Origin: Lachnospiraceae bacterium
Lineage (GTDB): Bacteria > Bacillota > Clostridia > Lachnospirales > Lachnospiraceae
DNA: 32,134 nt
Direction of reading: 5' to 3'
NCBI GenBank assembly: GCA_015056795.1
Contig: SVFO01000004.1
Location: 131,059 to 163,192 of the forward strand
Positions 16,842-26,359 of this stretch are shown here, piece after piece; positions within the stretch are counted from its first letter, which is position 1, and each line of letters starts with the position of its first letter. The translations under genes were made by a program, and so were the position numbers. The notes beneath the pieces were generated by a model. The model had not been told where the DNA came from and searched no databases. It saw only the letters and a list, made by a program, of their open reading frames with translations.

Positions 16842-17993
16842 TCAACTCTTACGAATAAACATTCCTGCATTCTCCATTTCACAAAGAGACTTTTCGTATC
16901 TACTACCATCTTTATCTTGGCTAATGACCCATGAACAAAACTCTTTTAATCCTTCACTTAAGTTAATCTTGGGTACGAAACCAAGAATATTCTGAGCCTT
17001 AGAAATATCTGCTTTATTATGCGCTATATCTCCAATGCGAAAATCACCAGTCACCGTTAAATCAGATTCACTATCATAATACTTTTTAAGCATTGTAGCA
17101 ATCTCAATAACGCTAGTATTAATACCACTTCCTATATTTATAGTTTCTCCATTGCAACATTCATTTTCAAGACTGCATATGACGCCTCTTGCCACATCCT
17201 TTACATTAATAAAATCCCTACTTTCTAGACCATCTTCAAAAATATTTACCGGTTTGTTTTCAAGCATTAGCGTTGAAAAAACCGACAATATTCCCGTGTA
17301 TGGGTTTTTCAGGCTTTGCCCCACACCATATACATTTTGAAATCTAAATATTGTATAATCTATTCCCATCGCTGGACACATTGTTTTTAACATCATCTCT
17401 TGTGCATATTTGGTAAATGCATATAGTGATGCTGGCTTAATATCTGAATCCTCTGTAGTTGGCAATAGTGACATTTTACTTCCGCAATGCGGACAATAAA
17501 AAGCAAAATCGCCTGCTAACATCTTTTCTTTGCTTCTCCCATTTGGGTACACTACACCACATTGAGGACAAAGATATTTACCTTCACCGTAAACTGATCG
17601 TGATGATGACAGTATGATTTTTTTTACCTTATTCTTCTTGCCTGCCAATGAAATAGCTTGTAGAATATTAGATGTTCCCATTATATTTGTAGAATTATAT
17701 TGATTTATCAGATACATGGATTGACCTGTTCCGGTTTCTGCAGCAAGATGAATAATATACTCGCAATCACAAACTGCTTGCTGAACAGCAGATAGATTGC
17801 ATACTGATTCTCTAATAAAATGACATTTCCCTACAACTGATTTATAGAGATACGAATTCTGCCAATCACTGCCATGAATTTGTTCCGTCAGATTATCAAG
17901 AACAGTTATTTCCCATTTACCATTGTTAAAGAGCTGATTTACTATCCAAGATCCTATAAAACCAGCGCCTCCTGTTATCAGTATCTTCTTCAT
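16842..17993 (-). CDS. SDR NDP-sugar epimerase/dehydratase with inserted zinc ribbon
   Basis: The 383-residue extended SDR enzyme has GGAGFIG at 8-14, the serine stretch SSSRSVYG at 129-136 and Tyr191/Lys195 in YAFTK. Between the serine and tyrosine strands it carries about 45 extra residues with four cysteines in two CxxC pairs (C142/C145 in LCPQCG, C167/C170 in YCPHCG), a zinc-ribbon or rubredoxin-like knuckle. SDRs with this insertion include proteins annotated as dTDP-L-rhamnose 4-epimerase, which would also lead to 6-deoxy-talose, but the substrate is uncertain. An alternative ATG at 18005 is nearer the AAGGA site; 17993 matches the usual Rossmann start. Confidence 0.75.
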   Translation of the reverse strand: MKKILITGGAGFIGSWIVNQLFNNGKWEITVLDNLTEQIHGSDWQNSYLYKSVVGKCHFIRESVCNLSAVQQAVCDCEYIIHLAAETGTGQSMYLINQYNSTNIMGTSNILQAISLAGKKNKVKKIILSSSRSVYGEGKYLCPQCGVVYPNGRSKEKMLAGDFAFYCPHCGSKMSLLPTTEDSDIKPASLYAFTKYAQEMMLKTMCPAMGIDYTIFRFQNVYGVGQSLKNPYTGILSVFSTLMLENKPVNIFEDGLESRDFINVKDVARGVICSLENECCNGETINIGSGINTSVIEIATMLKKYYDSESDLTVTGDFRIGDIAHNKADISKAQNILGFVPKINLSEGLKEFCSWVISQDKDGSRYEKSLCEMENAGMFIRKS

Positions 17994-18202
17994 AATTCTA
18001 CACATGCTTTCCTTTTTATTTTTGTAACTGTAATCTAAAAACAATTCTCGCTTTCGCTGTGTCGTAAAAAAATATTATCTTATGTGATTACACGTACTAC
18101 TTTTAGTTTCTTATATTCCACTAAAGACTGAATCATCAGCACTTTGCATTCTTCTAAACAACATAAATGCTTTTCCCAACATCCTTGAAGCAAAAGAAAT
18201 AA

Positions 18203-19126
18203 CTATCTTTTATTCGGAAGAGGAAGTTTTATCCAATCTCCAAATGTTTTATCCCAAATCGCAGGTACAAAAGGTTCCATTCCGCCATGATGGAAAAAAG
18301 TCATTTCACCGAAATAAATTTCACCGTTTATTTCGTAAAGATCAACTCTTACGTGTGGCATTCCCTCTGAAAGGATACTAGCAAGTTCCTTCATCTCATC
18401 AAAATGTATAGGTTTTTCTGGTATTATCTTTGCATTTGGATGTCCATTTGTAAAAGGTAAATGATTAAAATTGGAATCAAAAAAATCAAATTTAGTATCA
18501 GTTGTTTTATCTTGTCTATCTGTTGCGATAAATAAAGCTTTGACTACGCCGTCAAAACAAAAGAACTTGTAATCACGCAATTCAGCGGTTTTTGCATCTT
18601 CCTTAAATTCTTCAGCAATTATTCTTGGTTTAACATTTTTGTAGGGCCATTCTCGTCCTAAAAGGTAATAATTTGTTCTTAGACTTTTAGTGATTTTTCT
18701 CTTTGCCTCATCAATGTTAAGTGATTCCTTATCTTTACAAATAACAAGCCCCCCACTATCATGAGTACATTTTAGCACAAATTGATTAGGCAATTTGTCA
18801 AAATCAATATCTTCAAATCTATCCCAAACACCAAGCGTTGGAATGATATATTGACTACCTATTTTATCAGATACATATTTCTTTACTTCATATTTATCAA
18901 CAAGCGTTGTATACAAAGGATCTCTATTGTATAATTTTAACCACTGAAGTTTTTCACTATATGTAATTGGATTGGAAAGGTCTAATTTCTGATGCATTTT
19001 CGCCTTAAACATATGTTGAAGGTATTTTTCATCAGACCATGAATCATATTTTCCCATTCCAGCATTCATAATAAAACGATATGAAGGATCTAAAGCGTAG
19101 CGAATAAGTTTTTTTGCGGTAATCAT
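18203..19126 (-). CDS. TupA-like ATP-grasp ligase
   Basis: The 307-residue protein matches the TupA-like ATP-grasp family, named for a protein of teichuronopeptide synthesis in an alkaliphilic Bacillus. Recognisable segments are TYSEKLQWLKLYNRDP near residue 55, the LVDKYEVKKYV motif, FVLKCTHDSGG, RDYKFFCFDG and the metal-binding end FGEMTFFHHGGMEPF. ATP-grasp enzymes join a carboxylate to an amine through an acyl phosphate, so it may add an amino acid to the polysaccharide. AAGGAG with seven-base spacing fixes the start at 19126, 36 bases inside the longer open frame. The 210-base gap below it holds nothing recognised. Confidence 0.8.
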   Translation of the reverse strand: MITAKKLIRYALDPSYRFIMNAGMGKYDSWSDEKYLQHMFKAKMHQKLDLSNPITYSEKLQWLKLYNRDPLYTTLVDKYEVKKYVSDKIGSQYIIPTLGVWDRFEDIDFDKLPNQFVLKCTHDSGGLVICKDKESLNIDEAKRKITKSLRTNYYLLGREWPYKNVKPRIIAEEFKEDAKTAELRDYKFFCFDGVVKALFIATDRQDKTTDTKFDFFDSNFNHLPFTNGHPNAKIIPEKPIHFDEMKELASILSEGMPHVRVDLYEINGEIYFGEMTFFHHGGMEPFVPAIWDKTFGDWIKLPLPNKR

Positions 19127-19193
19127 ATGTATTCTCCTTAATCTATTAATAATTTTACTCAATTAGTAATTACCCAAAATATTAGATTGAGCC

Positions 19194-20663
19194 TCATTTT
19201 TTATGTCTATATAAAACTTTTGTTCCCAAAAGTATAATTAATATCGTTAAAATTGAAGTAACATTAAAAGCTGCAACAATATATGAAGAGAAACAATCTC
19301 TAGGAATATATATTAATTGTCTTAGCATCATAATATAAATCCAACTAGGAACAAATCTTTTTTCTTTCACAAGTGCTCTAGTTATTGATTTCAAGGAAAA
19401 ACCTATTAATATACTTCCTAATGCAACGCCGATATATCCAAAATCCATATACAGTTCTGCAAGGTAACTTGTTCCCAAGCCATTTCCACGAAAATACGCA
19501 TCATATATTTTACTAAATGAAACAAAGCTTGCATAACTATTACTTTGTAGTGCTTTTTCTACAGTCCCGCTATAATAAATCTGAAAAGGGTGAATAAATT
19601 GAATCAGTTTATTATTTCTAAATAAATCTGTAATTGAATAAAGCGAATAAAATTTCACCCCAGTTACTGTTTCTTTTAATTCAACAGAAAATGCAACCAC
19701 TTTTGCCGAGACACCATTACTCAGAAAGAACGAAAGGAATGAATCTCCTATGCTTTCAAACGAATACGCTTCCCCGAGCCTAATTGTTGCCGTTGCAACT
19801 GTTCCAACAACTAAGAGTGGAACCGCTATCGACATAGTAATTACCATCTTTTTGTCAATCCATTTTTCTTCTCCCGTGGCTTCTCTCAAAAAAAAGTAAG
19901 CTAATAACAACAAAAAAGCTTTTACGAAATCTGCCCGTCCACCCGTCAGTAATGATACTCCTGTCATAATCGCAAATGACATTATATGTAATTTACATTT
20001 GGTTTTTTCCGGGTAAGTAGCCAAATATGCACAAAACGCAATAGTACACATATTACTAAGTGCAACAATAAATACTGGCATATTTGTTTTATATTCAAGA
20101 TAATAATTCACATATGAATGAGTCGAAATATATGTATATTTTTCAAAAATAATAGCATATGCAAAAGGCATTGCAAGATAGTAAATCCAAATAGCAATTT
20201 TCCTATATTCGTTTAGTTTTTCCGGATTAGCCACATTACTCTTATTTACATTTTTCGAAAGAGAAAATGTTTGTGATTTATTTTCTTTAGTAATCATAAA
20301 TCCTAGTAACATTGCCGTAAGGCTAATATACATCATTACGAATGTGGCATACACCGAATCCATATAAATATTTTCAAATCCCCAATTATAGTTTAGACGA
20401 TCTGAAAACATAAAAAAGGCGGTTCTACCTAATAAAAGAATAAAAAATGCCACATTAAATAGCATAAAAGCAAATCGTTGAACTACATCTTTCAGAGCAT
20501 AAAAGATATTTGTAAACCATGAAAGGTATACTGCAATTCTAATTAAATTTATGGCTTGCTCCAAATCATCTTTTTGGATTACATATGTCCAAATCACTAA
20601 TCCGCCTGCTATAATGTCTAATGCTAAAAAGCCAATATTTTCCTTAAACCTTGCACTAGTCAT
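19194..20663 (-). CDS. wzy: Wzy-type polysaccharide repeat-unit polymerase
   Basis: The 489-residue integral membrane protein has about a dozen hydrophobic helices and a large hydrophilic loop around 280-390. That profile is typical of O-antigen or capsule polymerases, which join lipid-linked repeat units outside the membrane. Sequence identity in this family is low, so the call rests on topology, length, the polar loop and position next to the flippase. GAGG supports the ATG start. No Wzz/Wzc chain-length regulator is in the window. Confidence 0.75.
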   Translation of the reverse strand: MTSARFKENIGFLALDIIAGGLVIWTYVIQKDDLEQAINLIRIAVYLSWFTNIFYALKDVVQRFAFMLFNVAFFILLLGRTAFFMFSDRLNYNWGFENIYMDSVYATFVMMYISLTAMLLGFMITKENKSQTFSLSKNVNKSNVANPEKLNEYRKIAIWIYYLAMPFAYAIIFEKYTYISTHSYVNYYLEYKTNMPVFIVALSNMCTIAFCAYLATYPEKTKCKLHIMSFAIMTGVSLLTGGRADFVKAFLLLLAYFFLREATGEEKWIDKKMVITMSIAVPLLVVGTVATATIRLGEAYSFESIGDSFLSFFLSNGVSAKVVAFSVELKETVTGVKFYSLYSITDLFRNNKLIQFIHPFQIYYSGTVEKALQSNSYASFVSFSKIYDAYFRGNGLGTSYLAELYMDFGYIGVALGSILIGFSLKSITRALVKEKRFVPSWIYIMMLRQLIYIPRDCFSSYIVAAFNVTSILTILIILLGTKVLYRHKK

Positions 20664-20683
20664 GCTTATTCCTCATAAACGCA

Positions 20684-22210
20684 CTATTTTCTAAGAATAA
20701 TCCTTCTAATAAATCCAATAGAATCCTTAAATTCCTTATCCCTATGATAAACAAGAAAATAAAACAAATTAGGTACGATCATGCATAAAATTACTTTTAT
20801 AAAAAAACTAATTATTCCATGGTCATTAATAAAATTACAACAGCAATAACTTAACAAGGCTCCAATACATGTTGTAATAAAATACTTCCCATATTGCCAA
20901 TAATACGAAATTGGTGAGCTCTTAAAATACTTATCAAAAAGGATCCTGGTTCTTGCGAAAAAATTGAAAAGCAAAATAGTTATGATAGTTGCCCAGAGAA
21001 TACCTGATATTCCAAACAAAATTCCCAGACTTACATTCAAAATAAGATTAGCAACTGCTTCAACCACATACCAAGTTCTCATTTCCCAAAACAAACCGTT
21101 ACCATTAGCGTATAAATTTCTTATGTTATTCATAGTTATAGCAAAGAAATATATCGCAAACAAAACCATAACACCATTTGGTAGAATAAGACTTGGTTTT
21201 TCTTTCATCCAAATACTCATAAAGGGCTGATACAAACAAACCAAGCATATCGTGCAAAGTCCAGTAAACCAGGTGTAAATGAATGTAAACTTTCTTAAAT
21301 CACTATAGTTTTTTTCAACAGTCTCTGTTACAAGACTATTACCTACGCTAGCTTGCATTGCATGAGACACCACTAATGAGACCCCATATATTGCCGAAAA
21401 AATATAGTAATAATTATCGTATGCTGCGACTACAGACAATCCCAGTAATGCAGATAAAATAATATTATCGAAAGAATTTCTGGCTGTATCCGCAATTCTA
21501 TTAATCATTATACCTTTTATTTGTTTTACAAATACTTCCTTTAAGTCTGTGCTTATTATTCCTCTAGGCTGATAGTTCGGATATAATCTGTTTGAAACAA
21601 TTTGCACCGCAATATTATTAATTATTGATCCTAATATCGTAATTGTTACAAACAAATAATAGTTTCTAAAGACTAAAAGAATTACAATTTGAATAAGTTT
21701 CACGCATACGGATACGGCTGAATAAATATTACTAACAATTGATTCCTGTTGTAATGCATTTAGTAAAGCACTCTTATATGCAAAAAAGAAGTATGATACT
21801 GTAGAATTTGCCAAATATAACAAATACAATACATAAATATTGATATCTCCCGGGCAATCCCCATGAATTATCTTTGACAAAAAGGGCATTATCGCAAGGC
21901 CAATAATTATTACAACAATTCCAACAATTTTATATATTTTTCTTAAAAACGCAATTATCGCACATATTTGGTCTGAATCATTATCGGCAATAGGTTTATA
22001 CAAAATGTATATTACAACTGTTGAAAAACCTAAATCGGCTAGGCTTAACATTTGGAGGACTGATGTAAAAAGCCCATTTAAGCCCTGATATAATTCTCCT
22101 AGGGTATAAATAATTATCGTGCGAATAATAAAAGGAAGTACAATGCTTAAAGATTGCTTAATCAATCCAGCAGTAATGTTTCGCTTAGTGTTTTTTGTTC
22201 TAGACTCCAT
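20684..22210 (-). CDS. wzx: Wzx-type oligosaccharide flippase (MOP superfamily)
   Basis: The 508-residue protein has 12-14 membrane helices. It opens with the MOP-like ITAGLIKQSLSIVLPFIIR helix and contains ELYQGLNGLF and LGLSVVAAYDNYY segments seen in Gram-positive repeat-unit flippases. It should move undecaprenyl-linked repeat units to the outer face. The start overlaps the end of the upstream glycosyltransferase by 11 bases, so the two are probably translationally coupled. Together with wzy it defines the locus as Wzx/Wzy-dependent. Confidence 0.85.
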   Translation of the reverse strand: MESRTKNTKRNITAGLIKQSLSIVLPFIIRTIIIYTLGELYQGLNGLFTSVLQMLSLADLGFSTVVIYILYKPIADNDSDQICAIIAFLRKIYKIVGIVVIIIGLAIMPFLSKIIHGDCPGDINIYVLYLLYLANSTVSYFFFAYKSALLNALQQESIVSNIYSAVSVCVKLIQIVILLVFRNYYLFVTITILGSIINNIAVQIVSNRLYPNYQPRGIISTDLKEVFVKQIKGIMINRIADTARNSFDNIILSALLGLSVVAAYDNYYYIFSAIYGVSLVVSHAMQASVGNSLVTETVEKNYSDLRKFTFIYTWFTGLCTICLVCLYQPFMSIWMKEKPSLILPNGVMVLFAIYFFAITMNNIRNLYANGNGLFWEMRTWYVVEAVANLILNVSLGILFGISGILWATIITILLFNFFARTRILFDKYFKSSPISYYWQYGKYFITTCIGALLSYCCCNFINDHGIISFFIKVILCMIVPNLFYFLVYHRDKEFKDSIGFIRRIILRK

Positions 22211-23312
22211 TCAAGTACAATCTCTCCAATTTTTTTATCTCAGTTTCCATGTTATATTCATCTAATCCAACGACCGCTTTACCCTTAATAGAATCATCTA
22301 ATATTACATTGGCCCATTCAGATGGAGAACTTTTAATAGACAAAGCTATCGTATTTTCAGAAGCAAAAGCTTCAGGATTTATTGTATCTGAGCAAACACA
22401 CCTCAGTCCAACTGCTTGTGCCTCTATAAGGCTAACTGGTAAACCTTCAAATAATGACGGAAACAGAAATACATCCATTGCTTTCAGCAATTCAGGGATA
22501 TCAGATCTATGCGATAGAATCAATACATTATTTTCTAACTCTAATCTCTTTATTTTATCAGTGATTTTCTCCAGCAACTCTCCGGCACCAACTAGAAGCA
22601 AAAAAGCATCCTCTCGCTTTTTAATAACTTCGGAAAAAACATCAATCAGATATTCATGATTCTTTTGAGCAAAGAATTTCCCTACATGACCAATAACAAA
22701 CTTGTTCTTTGGTACTCCTATTTTTTCACGAATTTGTTCTTTAGTCTGATTTACATTTTGAAATCTCGAAAAACATACACCATTTCGCACCACAACAGTA
22801 CTATTTATCGAAAAAATCTTATTAATGTCCTTTCGCATTTCGTCATGAAGTGCAATCATCTGTAGATTATTATTTTCAATCAGTAATTTAGCCGCCTGAT
22901 GTTCGCGAGGTTCAGAAATGCCAACAAAGTTCTCTGCAATATTATGACATGTATATAAAAGCCGTACATCCTTAGATACTCTTGTAAGGTATTTAAGGAC
23001 GCGCATATGCGCATGAACCACTTGAATTTTCTCTTTTTTTATGATCCTATTAAGTTTAAACGGAATATACCATTTTTCAGTCATTTTTTTTATTATCCGT
23101 ACCGGAAGATTCCAATGAGGGTATAAAGCGATGATTTTCACATTGTTTTCTCTCAGTAATTTTTCATTAGCGGATTCAGGATGATATCTATGTACAATTA
23201 CTATTGGTTCAATTTTTGAACGATCCATCATAATTGCATAATCTCTTATAAGTGATTCAGCTCCATTGTCAACTATTTCGGTTATATACTCTGCCACTAC
23301 TACTTTATTCAT
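22200..23312 (-). CDS. Glycosyltransferase family 4 protein
   Basis: The 370-residue GT-B protein should transfer a sugar from a nucleotide donor to the lipid-linked repeat unit at the inner membrane face. The C-terminal donor domain has GHVGKFFAQKNHEYL, LLVGAGEL and the retaining-enzyme E-x7-E motif in FEGLPVSLIEAQAVG. The N-terminal domain contains VVHAHMR and YTCHN strands typical of GT4. The ribosome site GGGTGA also contains the stop codon of the upstream gene, so the spacing is tight. Sugar and linkage cannot be predicted. Confidence 0.88.
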   Translation of the reverse strand: MNKVVVAEYITEIVDNGAESLIRDYAIMMDRSKIEPIVIVHRYHPESANEKLLRENNVKIIALYPHWNLPVRIIKKMTEKWYIPFKLNRIIKKEKIQVVHAHMRVLKYLTRVSKDVRLLYTCHNIAENFVGISEPREHQAAKLLIENNNLQMIALHDEMRKDINKIFSINSTVVVRNGVCFSRFQNVNQTKEQIREKIGVPKNKFVIGHVGKFFAQKNHEYLIDVFSEVIKKREDAFLLLVGAGELLEKITDKIKRLELENNVLILSHRSDIPELLKAMDVFLFPSLFEGLPVSLIEAQAVGLRCVCSDTINPEAFASENTIALSIKSSPSEWANVILDDSIKGKAVVGLDEYNMETEIKKLERLYLNGV

Positions 23313-23314
23313 AT

Positions 23315-24361
23315 TTATTCACCCGTTTTCATGTAAATTTCTTGACGATATTTTTCTGGAATACTTAATTTTTTAATAACTCTTTTTCTATATATATAGT
23401 ACTTTAAAAAATTTAAATTTAGGATGCTTCTTTGCAAAAAACATATTTTGAGTTTCATAAACAAATTAATATTACTCTTTACTAGCAACATATAAAATCT
23501 CAAATTCATTATATCTTTTAGCGCCTTACCATTATAATAGTTGTCACTAGATTTTATTACTTGCTCAACCCACCTAAAAAGTTGTATGGCGTTATTCTCA
23601 TCCATTTTATTATATCCAGACAATATTAGGTGTAACTCTAATTCTTCATCGGTCACATTTTTCTTAATATGATTAGAAATCTGTCTTTGACATACTTGCT
23701 TAACAAATTGTTTTTGCTGTTCTCTTTTTCCAACAGATATTTGATTTCCATGAATTCGATATAACAATAAAACACTATCTAATACTTCTACTTTTCCATA
23801 TTCCAAACATCTAGACCATAGTTCAAGATCCTGAGCACTTCGAAAAGTCTCGTTATATCGTAAGCTATTATTTTGCAAAAAATCTCTTCTCATCATTACA
23901 GTCGGATGCGGCAAACTTGAAGCGTACAACATCGCGCATTTACAATGTTCAAAATCATAAAACGGAGTTATACTATAACCTTTTTGTTTTCCGAAGCACA
24001 AAGCGAAACCGCCTAACACATCAATGTCGCTATGAGAATCCAAATACTCTTTTTGCAACCTAAATCTGTCTGGCAGTGATATATCATCCGTATCCATTCT
24101 TGCTATATATCTACCTTGTGCCTTATCGATCCCTCTGTTTAATGAATATGGAAGCCCACAATTCTTACCATTCTCAACCAGCACAATTCTGCTATCTTTC
24201 TGAGCATAATCCTTTATAATTTCCAATGAAGCATCTGTTGATCCATCGTCAATTATGATCAATTCAAAATCTCCCATCGTTTGACTTAAAATACTCTGAA
24301 TAGACGCGTGCAGATATTCAGCAGGCGTATTGTAGTTGGACATAATACATGATATTTCCAT
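23315..24361 (-). CDS. Glycosyltransferase family 2 protein
   Basis: The 348-residue protein has a GT-A domain in the first 220 residues: CIMSNYNTP at the start, IIIDDGSTD at 35-43 and the metal-binding DTD at 90-92 in IARMDTDDIS. The C-terminal 130 residues are basic and helical and may touch the membrane. It should add one sugar of the repeat unit by inverting transfer. GAGG is eight bases before the ATG. It sits in a run of glycosyltransferases all read from the same strand. Confidence 0.88.
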   Translation of the reverse strand: MEISCIMSNYNTPAEYLHASIQSILSQTMGDFELIIIDDGSTDASLEIIKDYAQKDSRIVLVENGKNCGLPYSLNRGIDKAQGRYIARMDTDDISLPDRFRLQKEYLDSHSDIDVLGGFALCFGKQKGYSITPFYDFEHCKCAMLYASSLPHPTVMMRRDFLQNNSLRYNETFRSAQDLELWSRCLEYGKVEVLDSVLLLYRIHGNQISVGKREQQKQFVKQVCQRQISNHIKKNVTDEELELHLILSGYNKMDENNAIQLFRWVEQVIKSSDNYYNGKALKDIMNLRFYMLLVKSNINLFMKLKICFLQRSILNLNFLKYYIYRKRVIKKLSIPEKYRQEIYMKTGE

Positions 24362-24416
24362 AAATTCTTCCTCTAATTAAATCTATTAATTTGATATCAC
24401 TGTTTTTACGAATTAG

Positions 24417-25502
24417 CTATTCGCTGAAAATCTTCTCCCATTTAGTTTTTATACCATCATTATCCCATTTATTTACAGTAGAGAATGCGTTTTCCCCGTA
24501 TTGTTGCAATTCAACTTCATCACCAGATATAATTTCTTGTACAGCAGAAACAAATTGTGACTTATTTCCATTGTCTATTAATCTACCATTAAAATGATCC
24601 TTAACTACATCCCTTGGGCCACTAGGGCAATCATATGATACGCACGGAATACCAAAGGCCATTGCTTCTAACAGGACCATCCCAAATCCTTCCATGCGTG
24701 AAGTGAATAAAAACAATGAAGCTTGTTTGTAAACATCTTTTATATTAGTAGTTGGAGGGATCAATCTTACTGTCTCTTCGAGATTATGCATTTTTATTGC
24801 ATTTTCCAACTCATGTTGTAGTTCACCTGATCCTACAATCCATAAAACCCATCCATTCTTATTCTCAATTTTACTCCAAATCTCTATTAAATCTATTTGT
24901 CTTTTATCATTTGTATATCTTCCTATGTTTAACGCAATTTTCGTATCCAGCCTATTTCTTTGTGGTTCTCTAAAAGAAACAAGATGTGGCACATACTCTG
25001 TGTTACACTTCCATTTTTCATATAACTCGCAATCCATCTTATTAGGAACAGAAACACAATAGACTTTTGGATATAAAAACTTCTTTATTCTTTGATAAAC
25101 TCCGTTAACGGCATAAGCTGAAGCATGCTCGCTCACAACCATCTTTCTCCTATATCTAGGATTTGCTAAATAGACCTCCAATCCATTTAGCGATGTGGTC
25201 GTATAAATATAATCAAAAGAAAGTTCCTTTAATACTCTTTTTAATTTTCTATGTGATCTAATAGAATTGCCAAAGACGGAGATTACTCTTTGCAATCTAT
25301 TCTTCATATTTAATACCAAGGGTTCATGTATGCTGATCCACTCGATTCCTTTGGGTAAATCATAGAATGATTTTTCTTCATCGTCCTTTACAAGCAAGAT
25401 AACATGATACTTCTTTTCCCAAACACCAATCAGGTTAGAAATGACCCTTTCTATACCACCAGCTGCTGCCATACTCTTAATATATACTATAATGGTTTTC
25501 AT
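24417..25502 (-). CDS. Glycosyltransferase family 4 protein
   Basis: The 361-residue GT-B enzyme has the N-terminal glycine-rich turn AAAGGIERVISNL and the C-terminal GT4 signature SRMEGFGMVLLEAMAFG with its two glutamates. LNIGRYTNDKRQ begins the donor domain. The acceptor side includes VVSEHASAY. It probably transfers hexose or N-acetylhexosamine in the repeat unit, but the donor is not predictable. GAGG precedes the ATG, and 55 bases separate it from each neighbour. Confidence 0.88.
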   Translation of the reverse strand: MKTIIVYIKSMAAAGGIERVISNLIGVWEKKYHVILLVKDDEEKSFYDLPKGIEWISIHEPLVLNMKNRLQRVISVFGNSIRSHRKLKRVLKELSFDYIYTTTSLNGLEVYLANPRYRRKMVVSEHASAYAVNGVYQRIKKFLYPKVYCVSVPNKMDCELYEKWKCNTEYVPHLVSFREPQRNRLDTKIALNIGRYTNDKRQIDLIEIWSKIENKNGWVLWIVGSGELQHELENAIKMHNLEETVRLIPPTTNIKDVYKQASLFLFTSRMEGFGMVLLEAMAFGIPCVSYDCPSGPRDVVKDHFNGRLIDNGNKSQFVSAVQEIISGDEVELQQYGENAFSTVNKWDNDGIKTKWEKIFSE

Positions 25503-25556
25503 TAATTACTATCCTCAAAGACTATTATTGGTGCCAAAATCACATATATAGAATAT

Positions 25557-26336
25557 TTAACGATGAAGAAAATTTACCAAACGACATTTTGTTATTTTCA
25601 TTTTGAATAATATAAATAATCCCAAATCTGATTTGATGATATTATTATATTTTTTATAAAGATACAAGTTGCTCTCAAGTTTGATTCTTTGATTCTTTGT
25701 TATGCTCCCTTTCCCTAAAAAGGTATAGTTTACTAAACATTCGTCAACATAAGCAAATTTACATACTTGTGCAAGTCTTATCCAAAAATCCTGATCTTGT
25801 CCCGATTTTAATTGTTCATCAAAACCATTAACCTTTTCGGCAATACACTTCCTAACAATCCCGCATGAGGTATTTCCAACATAGTTTTTCTTTAACAATG
25901 AAATAACTGGATCAGAGTGTTCCGTTGCCGGCCATTTAACTTCCTTTCCAGTATTTTCATAAATCACATTCATTCCGCAATATACAAAGCCTACCTCCTC
26001 AGTAAACTTTTCCATTTGCAACTCTATTTTCCTTTTTTCCCAAGTATCATCATCATCCAAAAATGCAATGAACTGCCCTTTGGCAACACTTATTCCCGTA
26101 TTTCTGGCAGCACATGCACCTTTATTTTTGTCATTCTTTACATATACAACATCCTTAAAATCTGAAATACATTTTTCAATGTTTTTAGAAATATCTGGGT
26201 GTTTTTCCCCATTATCATCAACAATGATAATCTCTATTTCTTTATATGTTTGATTTCTAACGGTATTGATCGCTTTTTTAATAACCTCTTCATCACGATT
26301 AAATGTTGTAATAACTACGCTTACTAAATCTGACAT
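25557..26336 (-). CDS. Glycosyltransferase family 2 protein
   Basis: The 259-residue GT-A protein has VVITTFNR at 7-14, IIVDDNGE at 37-44, the GACAARNTG loop and the metal-binding DDDD at 94-97. The acceptor-side QDQDFWIRL is also typical of GT2 family members. The start at 26336 is chosen because GGAGG lies five bases upstream. A longer frame to 26381 overlaps the upstream acyltransferase gene and has no ribosome site. It is a single-domain cytosolic enzyme acting on the lipid-linked acceptor. Confidence 0.88.
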   Translation of the reverse strand: MSDLVSVVITTFNRDEEVIKKAINTVRNQTYKEIEIIIVDDNGEKHPDISKNIEKCISDFKDVVYVKNDKNKGACAARNTGISVAKGQFIAFLDDDDTWEKRKIELQMEKFTEEVGFVYCGMNVIYENTGKEVKWPATEHSDPVISLLKKNYVGNTSCGIVRKCIAEKVNGFDEQLKSGQDQDFWIRLAQVCKFAYVDECLVNYTFLGKGSITKNQRIKLESNLYLYKKYNNIIKSDLGLFILFKMKITKCRLVNFLHR

Positions 26337-26359
26337 TTCGCCCTCCATAACAGGAATAA

